Below are positions 15,100-22,036 of a stretch of 33,430 nt of DNA, piece by piece. The stretch spans positions 1 to 33,430 of the forward strand of contig JAGQOO010000008.1 of the NCBI GenBank assembly GCA_020427345.1, in the 5' to 3' direction. The position numbers and the translations under genes are program-made. Origin of the DNA: Phycisphaerales bacterium. GTDB taxonomy: Bacteria > Planctomycetota > Phycisphaerae > UBA1845 > Fen-1342. Each line of letters opens with the position of its first letter. Position 1 is the first letter of the stretch. The notes beneath the pieces were generated by a model that worked only from the letters and a program-made list of their open reading frames with translations, had not been told where the DNA came from and searched no databases.

Positions 15100-16215
15100 A
15101 TGCCGACATTCGCCACGTTCCAACGCCTGAAGGACAAGGGTATCGCCGCCTATCGCAACGGCGACCCGATTTCCGCGCGCCCCTATCTGATCCAGGCGGC
15201 GGAGTGCATGCTCGACATCGCCGCCTCCAACAACAACCCCGCCGAGCGCGAGCAGCAGGAACACTACGCCGCCGAGCTGATCGACCTCGCGAAACGATGT
15301 GAGCGCGCGGGCAAGCAAAGCGGCGGCGTCAAGACGCGCGACCGTGTCGGCAGTGACGACGACAATGGGCCCGATGCGTCCGACTGGATCGTGCGCGAAA
15401 AGCCGACCATCCATTTCGACGACATTGCCGGACTGGACGACGTGAAGGAAGAGATCTTCCTGAAGATGATCTATCCCTTCAATCATCCCGAACTCGCCGG
15501 GCGCTACGGCATCGATGTCGGCGGCGGTCTGCTGATGTACGGCCCCCCGGGCACAGGCAAGACGATGATCGCCAAAGCCGTCGCCTGCGAGCTGGACGCG
15601 ACAATGTTCGTCATCAGCCCGGCCCAGATCATGAGCAAATGGGTCGGCGAGGCCGAGCAGAACATCAAGAAACTGTTCGACGCCGCGAAGCAGGAGGCCA
15701 AGGCCGTTATATTCATGGATGAGGTGGAGGCGCTGGTCCCCGCTCGCCGCGACAGCCAGTCCAACGTTATGCAGCGCGTCGTGCCGCAGATATTGCAGGA
15801 AATCGAGGGGTTCGATCGCAAGGCCGATCGCGCTTTGCTGTTTCTCGGCGCGACCAACGAGCCGTGGGCGCTTGATCCGGCGATGACGCGCCCGGGTCGA
15901 CTCGACGAAAAAACGCATGTGCCACTGCCCGACCCCGAAGCCCGCTTCAAGCTCTTCGAAATCTACCTCGGCAAGCGGCCGATGGACCCCGATGTCGACT
16001 TCGCCCGCCTCGTCGAGGAAACCGCGGGCTATAGCGGCGCCGATATCAAAGCCGTCGCGCACCGTGCGGCAACTCGCCCGTTTTTGGAATCGGTTTCCGG
16101 CGGCGCCCCGCGTAACATCTCACTGGCGGACGTCTTGACGGCGATCGTCGAAACGCCGCCGTCCGTCAGCCCGTCGCAGGCGGAGCGCTACACGGCGTGG
16201 GCCCGCGGCGGATAG
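15100..16215 (+). CDS. Vps4-like AAA ATPase with N-terminal MIT-like domain
   Basis: The protein has 371 residues. Residues 5-70 form three predicted helices (QRLKDKGIAAYRNGD, ARPYLIQAAECMLDIA, HYAAELIDLAKRCERA), matching MIT-domain spacing. A linker leads to one AAA module: EKPTIHFDDIAGLDDVKEEI, Walker A GPPGTGKT (about 148-155), a pore-loop region SKWVGEAE, Walker B VIFMDEVEAL (about 203-212), sensor-1 GATNEPWALD, and arginine fingers in TRPGRLDE. The GATNxPWxLD and SKWxGE signatures are those of the Vps4/katanin/spastin (meiotic) clade rather than FtsH. There is no TM helix and no peptidase domain. Vps4 disassembles ESCRT-III polymers by pulling MIM-bearing tails, and the two upstream genes encode candidate substrates. 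A FtsH-less bacterial AAA of unknown function is the fallback. Confidence 0.85.
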   Translation: MPTFATFQRLKDKGIAAYRNGDPISARPYLIQAAECMLDIAASNNNPAEREQQEHYAAELIDLAKRCERAGKQSGGVKTRDRVGSDDDNGPDASDWIVREKPTIHFDDIAGLDDVKEEIFLKMIYPFNHPELAGRYGIDVGGGLLMYGPPGTGKTMIAKAVACELDATMFVISPAQIMSKWVGEAEQNIKKLFDAAKQEAKAVIFMDEVEALVPARRDSQSNVMQRVVPQILQEIEGFDRKADRALLFLGATNEPWALDPAMTRPGRLDEKTHVPLPDPEARFKLFEIYLGKRPMDPDVDFARLVEETAGYSGADIKAVAHRAATRPFLESVSGGAPRNISLADVLTAIVETPPSVSPSQAERYTAWARGG

Positions 16216-16232
16216 CGACGCCGGGAGGTCCG

Positions 16233-17984
16233 ATGCCGCGCGACATCCTGCAACAACTGCAAGACGCCGATCTATTGGCGATTCGGATTTCGGGCGGCGA
16301 GTGGCCGCGCGGATTGCTGAGTTCCACGCTGATTCCCGACGCGTGGATGGGGCTGGTCGAAACGCGCGACGGTCGTCGCAAGTTCGTGCCCGCCGGCGAA
16401 GACCCACAACCCGATCGCGACGCGACGCTACTGCTTGCCCGCAGCCGTCGGCTGACGCTGCCGCTCTCCGCGAGCGACTTGCTGTCGGCTGATAATGATG
16501 AATTCACGATCGACGGCGAGTTGCTTGTCAACTGGGAGGCGGACGCCGTCCAACTCGCGGCGCTGCTGCGACGTATGCCGGCTTCGGGTGAGCTGACCCA
16601 ACAGGCGCTGTATGACGCGATGATGACCAACGGAGCCGCCGAGACGCTGCGTCGATTCTGTCAGGAAGCAAGCAGCGCGGCTTTGTCGCAAGATGACATT
16701 CGCGTTTCGCTCGAAGCGGCATTGCGCGGCGGACTCGCGTCGTTCCTATTTGAGTACGGACTGTCGTTTGATCGACTCGCGCGGGTCACGCTGGTCAGCC
16801 GGAGCTTCAGCCGGCGTCAGATCGAAAGACGCGCAGGCGAGCGCGAGTTGGAGCGCATCGCGGCGCGCGAAATGCTGCAGCAAGCGGCGCTGTCAGCTGC
16901 GCAGAAACGCCTCGATCTCGTCGGCGGGTTGCTCGAACGGCTGCGCGGCGCGGCGGGATCCGACGCGCAGGGCTGGCGCGGGCTGCTGCCGACACTGACG
17001 CCGACCGAGCGCGGGCAGTTGCTCGAAAACCTGTGGCGCGTAACGCCGAATCGCCGCGTTGCGCAGGCCATTTTGATCGTCGCGGGGGGTGAGCTGCACT
17101 GGATCGATCCGAACCAACCGACGCGGATCACGCGCACATTCGCGGCGCCGGAAGACCTTGGGCCGCTGCGAAGCGTGCGGTATTGCGCGGAACGCGCGTG
17201 GATTCTGCTCGGAGCGGCGTGCCGTGTGTGGATCATCGGAGCGGAATCGGGCGCCGTTGTACATCGGTTTGAGGCGGCGTGCGAGGAGACGCCGCGCACC
17301 GGCTTCAACGATGCGCTGATCGCCGGCGATTGGATCTATGCGACGCACTCGCAGCTCGGCTGCGTGCGATGGTCGCTGACGCGCGATGCGCACGAGGCGC
17401 TATTGACGCCCGCGCATGGGGCGCCGCGCTCGGTCCGCGCACTCGCGCTCTCGGAAGACGGTCGCGTGCTGTTTGCCGCGGATGATTGCGTAATGACCGT
17501 CGAGCCGGACGCGAGCGAGGCGCAGACGCTGACCTGCGCGGACAGCGTGGTCTTTTGCCTCGCGATTGACGGACAAACGCTCTACGCGGGAACCGCGGAC
17601 GGAGCGCTGCGCAAGGCCGAACTCGCATACCCGGAAACGTGGACCTCGATCGCCCGCATCCACGGCGCCATGGAGGCGATCGCGCTTCGGCGCTGGAGCG
17701 ACCTCATCGAACTGATTACACCCGCCAACGTGTCCGGCGCGCAGGCGGTCTATCCGCAGGAAAACGTCGTCACACGCCTGTTTGACACGCCGACGACCGT
17801 GCGGCGCGTCTGGGCGAGCGATGACTGCGTCGTCGCGCTCAGCGAACGGCGTGACCGGCTGTACGTGGCGACCGCGGGCGGAGCGCCGGACCTTGCGTGC
17901 GAGGCGCCGCTCTCGCGACTACTGGGGCGATCGATTCAGGACGTGTGCCTGGTGACCGCGACGCGCGAAGTGGAAACGGGTTAA
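16233..17984 (+). CDS. SPFH/band-7-like domain fused to a beta-propeller
   Basis: The protein has 583 residues. The first part (about 25-200) reads like a band-7 domain: GLLSSTLIPDAWMGLVETRD, FTIDGELLVNWE, then a helical run ending IRVSLEAALRGGLASFLFEY and GLSFDRLARVTLVS, equivalent to the SPFH strand that follows an ala-rich helix. A charged coiled coil (about 190-240) follows, as in flotillin-like proteins. Residues about 275-583 are repeated beta strands such as SVRALALSEDGRVLFAADD and FCLAIDGQTLYAGTADGALR, a WD40/PQQ-type propeller. No N-terminal TM segment is evident. ATG 16233 has a strong GGGAGG (16223-16228). It lies 17 bp after the ATPase gene. The SPFH call is by eye and moderate; the propeller call is firmer. 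Confidence 0.6.
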   Translation: MPRDILQQLQDADLLAIRISGGEWPRGLLSSTLIPDAWMGLVETRDGRRKFVPAGEDPQPDRDATLLLARSRRLTLPLSASDLLSADNDEFTIDGELLVNWEADAVQLAALLRRMPASGELTQQALYDAMMTNGAAETLRRFCQEASSAALSQDDIRVSLEAALRGGLASFLFEYGLSFDRLARVTLVSRSFSRRQIERRAGERELERIAAREMLQQAALSAAQKRLDLVGGLLERLRGAAGSDAQGWRGLLPTLTPTERGQLLENLWRVTPNRRVAQAILIVAGGELHWIDPNQPTRITRTFAAPEDLGPLRSVRYCAERAWILLGAACRVWIIGAESGAVVHRFEAACEETPRTGFNDALIAGDWIYATHSQLGCVRWSLTRDAHEALLTPAHGAPRSVRALALSEDGRVLFAADDCVMTVEPDASEAQTLTCADSVVFCLAIDGQTLYAGTADGALRKAELAYPETWTSIARIHGAMEAIALRRWSDLIELITPANVSGAQAVYPQENVVTRLFDTPTTVRRVWASDDCVVALSERRDRLYVATAGGAPDLACEAPLSRLLGRSIQDVCLVTATREVETG

Positions 17985-19282
17985 CCGCGATTCGACGCGT
18001 ACTCTTCGACACCGCGCGCTTCGGCGGCGTTGACCCACCAATCGCCGGATGGGAAGACGCGTTGCGCCGGACGACCGAGACGAATCGAGCCGCGCGGCGT
18101 TTGAGGCAATCGAGCGCGCCGGGCGCGCTCCTCACGCACCGCCTTCAACGCGGTCGATAATCGTCGCTCCAGCAATTCAAGTTCCTCAGGACTCGCGCCA
18201 GGGCTGACATGCGACTGGGTCGCGAGACGTGGGGTGGCAATATGTTGGGTGGTACGGACGTCTCGCCCACCTGTTGCGCCTTGGGTGGTACGGGCGTCTC
18301 GCCCGTCTGTGCCTTGGGTGGTACGGGCGTCTCGCCCGTCCTGGATGTTACGCCCCCCGCGCGACCGACCACCGCCCCGCCGCTCGGTTCGCGTCGGCAC
18401 AATCTGTCCAAACTCCGCCTTTTCGCGCGCGACGAGGATCGGCCTTGGCGGATCGATCCAACCCTTCTTGGCGCCCGACGAATCGTCGAACTGAATCGCG
18501 GTTTCCCATCGCTTCGGAGCCTCGATGGCCGGGATCGCAAATCCGGATGCCGCCGCCCCGGCCTTCACATCGCGGGCGAGCACGACCGACCGCCGCTCCG
18601 CCATCGCCTCCAAAAGGGCATTGTCGCACACATGATCCAACGCACGGGGAACACCGCCGCTGATTGTGTGCGCGAACTCTGCCGCTTCGTCATTGAATCG
18701 AACCCCGCGCGCCCCGGCGGCGCCGAGACGAAACGAGATGTAACCGGCGGCTTCTGCCGGGCAAAACGGCTCGAGCCGCGTTCGTCGACGAATCCGCGAC
18801 ACCAGCCGCGGTTCGATGGCTTCCGATCCTGACAGCAGCACAAGCGTCGTGTGGGCCGCGGGCCGCGCCAGAAGAGCGAGCACCGAATCCCAGAAGGCCT
18901 TCGGGACGAGATGCGCGTCGTCTACGATCAATAGCGAGCGGGAGCCGATCGGCTGCGCGTCGCGCCATTCCGCAAAGGCGATCCGCCGCCAATCTGCGCC
19001 ATCCGGACGCGCCGCGCAAACATCGACACGTGCGTTTGAGCAGTCTGCGCCACACAAGATCGCCGTATGCGCGCTTCGCGCCGCCTCAACCGCCAGCAAC
19101 TCCGCCAGAAAGGTCTTGCCGAGCCCGGCGCCACCGACGACCAGAACACCCGGCCAGCCGGCATGGAACGCCAGGCGCACCGTCGCGAGCGCTTCCGCGT
19201 GAGATTCGGCCTCAAAAAACGCGTCGGGTCGACCGGGGCCAAACGGGGCCATGTGGCAGCCGAGGGTCGCGTACGGGTTCAT
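17981..19282 (-). CDS. ExeA/GspA-like AAA ATPase (exosortase-EPS-associated type)
   Basis: The 433-residue ATPase has Walker A GGAGLGKT (50-57), Walker B LLIVDDAH (117-124) and the sensor-like LVLLSGSE, on the ExeA/AAA_22 fold. ExeA-like ATPases of this kind are regularly encoded with polysaccharide export and exosortase (PEP-CTERM) loci, and here the divergent neighbour is an EPS export lipoprotein. The C-terminal part (about 300-433) is a low-complexity tail that includes a REP-like tandem repeat at 18245-18341. I start it at ATG 19282, which has AAGGAG 7 bases upstream and begins MNPYATLGCHMAPFG. The longer open frame to 19684 is not coding. Its stop shares TTAA with the convergent SPFH gene. 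Confidence 0.83.
   Translation of the reverse strand: MNPYATLGCHMAPFGPGRPDAFFEAESHAEALATVRLAFHAGWPGVLVVGGAGLGKTFLAELLAVEAARSAHTAILCGADCSNARVDVCAARPDGADWRRIAFAEWRDAQPIGSRSLLIVDDAHLVPKAFWDSVLALLARPAAHTTLVLLSGSEAIEPRLVSRIRRRTRLEPFCPAEAAGYISFRLGAAGARGVRFNDEAAEFAHTISGGVPRALDHVCDNALLEAMAERRSVVLARDVKAGAAASGFAIPAIEAPKRWETAIQFDDSSGAKKGWIDPPRPILVAREKAEFGQIVPTRTERRGGGRSRGGRNIQDGRDARTTQGTDGRDARTTQGATGGRDVRTTQHIATPRLATQSHVSPGASPEELELLERRLSTALKAVREERARRARLPQTPRGSIRLGRPAQRVFPSGDWWVNAAEARGVEEYASNRG
18245..18341. repeat. Three tandem REP-like units inside the ExeA-like gene
   Basis: Three units of about 28-36 bp begin at 18245, 18281 and 18314. Each starts TTGGGTGGTAC and contains a short palindrome with the CGTCTCG core (ACGGGCG, TCT, CGCCCGT in units 2 and 3; unit 1 is degenerate). 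On the minus strand they are translated as GRDARTTQG-type repeats (about residues 314-346) in the low-complexity tail, without breaking the frame. Units of this type are usually extragenic, so this looks like a repeat insertion tolerated by a disordered region. The units are not regular enough to be a CRISPR array. Confidence 0.75.
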
Positions 19283-19457
19283 ACTGCGCTCCTTGCGCGT
19301 GGGCCGCCGATGCCGCGCTGGCGGCTGGGCGGAAACCGTGTTTTCATCGGACCTCGATCGGCTGGCGATAAATAACGGATTCGCGCCCGCCCAAGCCGCT
19401 TGTTTCACACGCCGATCAATCCGGCCGATACGCCCGAAGACATTACGGGACGCGCGA

Positions 19458-20156
19458 ATGACGAACCGCATAGTTACAATCTGCCTCACGAGCCTTTCGG
19501 CCCTGTTGCTCGTCGGTTGCGCCGCGCGCAACCCGACGCCGGCGGCGACCCAATCGCCGGGTCGTTCGGAAATGACGCCTACGCGTTCTGCCGAGCGTGT
19601 GTTTCCCGGCGATGTTGTTCTGATCCACGCGCCGCCGGCGACTGAGATCGACCAGACGCGGCACAGCGTGGCGCCGGACGGCATGCTGCGGCTGCGATTG
19701 ATTGGAGCGATCGAAGCGGCGGGCCTGACGCCGGAACAGATCGCAGCGACGATTCAGTCGCGACTATCTCGCTATTACAAAGAGCCGCGCGTTGTCGTGG
19801 AGGTTGTCGAGCGCGCCGGTCGCAACGTTCTGATTGTGGGCGAAGTGCGCCATCCCGGTCGCCACCGGATCGGCGAGGACGCGACAATTCTGTCCACGAT
19901 TAGCGCCGCCGGACTAATGCCGACGGCGCGACGCGACGCGATACGGTTGGTGCGCCGCGACGAAGATGAGCGCCCGCAAACCTGGCGTTTCGATCTGAAT
20001 GAGATTGTTCGAAGCGGCGGCGCTGGAGACATTGCGCTCCTGCCCGGCGACGTGATCGAGGCGCCTCCGTCGGCCCTGGCCGAGTTCGGACGCGGCTGCG
20101 CAATGCTGTTTGGCGGAGCCGACAACGGCGAATCTGACACGGAGCCGACGCCATGA
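19458..20156 (+). CDS. Polysaccharide export lipoprotein (Wza/poly_export family)
   Basis: The 232-residue protein starts MTNRIVTICLTSLSALLLVG, and its lipobox LVGC is followed by AARNP, so it is an envelope lipoprotein. The conserved poly_export stretch is visible: VFPGDVVLIHAPPATEID, VAPDGMLRLRLIGAIEAAGL, TPEQIAATIQSRLSRYYKEP and RVVVEVVER, followed by an SLBB-like repeat (NVLIVGEVRHPGRHRIGEDA). Proteins of this family form the outer-membrane exit of EPS export. Its start ATG 19458 is diverged from the ExeA-like gene across a 175-bp gap that includes an AT-rich GATAAATAAC patch, a possible promoter region. An earlier frame start at 19251 is inside the noncoding gap. The stop overlaps the next gene by 4 bp. 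Confidence 0.88.
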   Translation: MTNRIVTICLTSLSALLLVGCAARNPTPAATQSPGRSEMTPTRSAERVFPGDVVLIHAPPATEIDQTRHSVAPDGMLRLRLIGAIEAAGLTPEQIAATIQSRLSRYYKEPRVVVEVVERAGRNVLIVGEVRHPGRHRIGEDATILSTISAAGLMPTARRDAIRLVRRDEDERPQTWRFDLNEIVRSGGAGDIALLPGDVIEAPPSALAEFGRGCAMLFGGADNGESDTEPTP

Positions 20157-22036
20157 CGCGAGCCGCCTCGTCAGAGCACGGGCTGATTCGGCGAGTCTGG
20201 GGCGCGCGATGGAAGGCCGCGCTGTTGACCGGCTGCGTGACAGCGTCGGTCGCATTCTGGCAGAGCCAGTATCTGCCGCAACGATATCAGGCGGCGGCCA
20301 CGCTGAAGCCGCGCGACCCCCTGGTCGGCGTAACGGTGGAAGGGGCGGAGGCGCTCGCAACGGCCATCGCCGAACTCCGCGTAGACGCGGCTTCGGCGCT
20401 ATCCGGCGCCGACGCGCGACGTCAAGCGGCGATCGCTGTCGGGTTGCTGCCGCCGGAGGAACCGGACGACGATCAGGCGACATCGGACGCGCTCCTGGCC
20501 GCGGCGTTGCGGGTGTATCACATTGAAACGAACGTTGATCAGGCTAAGTCCGAAATCCGCGTCACATGCGAAGCGGACGAACCGGACGTCGCCAGGCAGT
20601 ACCTGCGAGCGCTGATTGACGATGCCGTGGCGCGCGGGGCGACGCGTCTTCGCGAAGTCGTCACGAACGCGCACGCGACCGCACTTGCGACCGTCGCCCA
20701 ACCCGAAATCGCGACGGAGACGGAACCTGCGCCTGCGCCGCTGCCGAAGCCCGTTGCGCCGGATGCGCCGACCACTGATCCGCTGACGCTGGCGACACGG
20801 CTCGCGGCGGCGGAAACGGAATCCGGGCGACTTACGCGCGAACTGGGGCAATTGCGGGCGGCCGCGGAGATTCGCCGCGAATTCCTGAATCGCATTCCGG
20901 AACAGTCGGCGCCCCTCGCGACCGCCGTTGCCAACGGTGTTCCAAGCGCGACGCTCAACACGCCCATCACGGCGAATGCTCCAATGGCAGTGGAGAGCAC
21001 GCCCATCGCCGGTGTCATCCAGCTTGTTGCGGCCAACGAACCGACGCAGGCGCCGACAGCGACCCCCGAGGAAGTGCGGCCGTCATCTCCATCGATCCTT
21101 GGCGCCTATGACCAACTCGTCGCCGACGCCGAGGCGGAGCTGCTGGACGCCCGGACGACGCGACGCATGACGGACGCGCACCCGGACGTCATCGCGCTGC
21201 AGCAAAAGATCGGCCAGGCGCGCGATTTGCGCAGCCAGGCGCTTGCCCGCATCGGCGAGACGCGCCCCGGCGCCCCGACGCAGTCAGATTCTTCGCCAAT
21301 CTCGGACGGGGCGCTCGCTGCGATACGAGCGGCCATTCGTGAATCCGAGCGCGAACAAATGCGGCTGGAAATCGCGCTGCTTGATCGGGACATCGAAGTT
21401 GTGCAAGCGTCGCTCGACGAAACTTCCGCCCAAGCCGTGACGCTGGCCGCCGCGTACGAGTCAGCCCGTCGGCCGGTTGCTCCGGGCGCAGCGCCATCCA
21501 CTCCGGCGCCGACAAGACCGATACGCGAGCCGGTTTCAGCGGCGCCGCAATACGCGACCGCGCTCGGGCGCTTACTCGACTCGGACGATCCCGACGTGTT
21601 AGCGCTGTTCACCGTTCCCGGTGAAGTCAGTGCGCGATCGATGGGGCCGAGCCCGGCGTTTGTCGTTGGCGCATGTGCGGGAATCGGGTTAGTCGCGGCA
21701 TTTCTGGTGTGCCCACTCATGGCCTTGGCTCGACGCCGATTCTCGTCCGCTGAAGCTGTCGCGAGCGCACTCGGAGTGCCAGTGCTTGCCCGCATCCCGG
21801 TCATCAATACGCCCGGAGAACGCAAGCGACGGCTGCACTCGTTTCTGATGTGGACGCCGACGCTGGCAGCCGCGTGCGTCGCGACGGGATTGCTGGGCAC
21901 GATGGCGTATGCGCGACTTGCGGCGCCTTCGCTCTACGACGCAATCCGCACGCGCGGCCAAGTCGTATGGAACATGTTTGGCGGGCCGCGCTCGGCCAAT
22001 GCGAGCGAAGCCACGACCGACAAGGCGGGCAAGTAA
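20153..22036 (+). CDS. Wzz/GumC-like chain-length determinant protein
   Basis: The 627-residue inner-membrane protein has one TM segment near the N-terminus (about residues 23-39, LLTGCVTASVAFW region), followed by the family's YQAAATLKPRDP (beta strand after TM1), a long charged periplasmic section with coiled coils, and two TM segments near the C-terminus (about 500-525 and 565-585). The middle is enlarged with Ala/Pro/Thr-rich low-complexity stretches (about 190-330). Such proteins regulate EPS chain length and activate the BY-kinase encoded next. It overlaps the upstream and downstream genes (4 bp and a shared base), so the three EPS genes are translationally coupled. Confidence 0.8.
   Translation: MTRAASSEHGLIRRVWGARWKAALLTGCVTASVAFWQSQYLPQRYQAAATLKPRDPLVGVTVEGAEALATAIAELRVDAASALSGADARRQAAIAVGLLPPEEPDDDQATSDALLAAALRVYHIETNVDQAKSEIRVTCEADEPDVARQYLRALIDDAVARGATRLREVVTNAHATALATVAQPEIATETEPAPAPLPKPVAPDAPTTDPLTLATRLAAAETESGRLTRELGQLRAAAEIRREFLNRIPEQSAPLATAVANGVPSATLNTPITANAPMAVESTPIAGVIQLVAANEPTQAPTATPEEVRPSSPSILGAYDQLVADAEAELLDARTTRRMTDAHPDVIALQQKIGQARDLRSQALARIGETRPGAPTQSDSSPISDGALAAIRAAIRESEREQMRLEIALLDRDIEVVQASLDETSAQAVTLAAAYESARRPVAPGAAPSTPAPTRPIREPVSAAPQYATALGRLLDSDDPDVLALFTVPGEVSARSMGPSPAFVVGACAGIGLVAAFLVCPLMALARRRFSSAEAVASALGVPVLARIPVINTPGERKRRLHSFLMWTPTLAAACVATGLLGTMAYARLAAPSLYDAIRTRGQVVWNMFGGPRSANASEATTDKAGK

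Noticed and set aside
14452-16062. 536-residue minus-strand open frame
   Set aside because: It is antisense to the Snf7-like and AAA genes; the latter has complete Walker motifs. The long frame results from GC-rich codon positions.
15100-16215. FtsH-type protease
   Set aside because: No TM helices, no HExxH peptidase motif and no space for one; the sensor and pore sequences are Vps4-like.
10603-17984. Phage, prophage or gas-vesicle-like cluster
   Set aside because: No integrase, capsid, tail, lysis or GvpA-type motifs; domain content points to membrane remodelling.
18245-18341. Possible CRISPR array
   Set aside because: Only three adjacent units of unequal length (28-36 bp) with no spacers between and no cas genes nearby; it is a tandem repeat.
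21106-21900. 264-residue minus-strand open frame in the chain-length gene
   Set aside because: Antisense shadow; Ser/Arg/Ala-rich with no motif, and the plus strand has the conserved TM and family segments.
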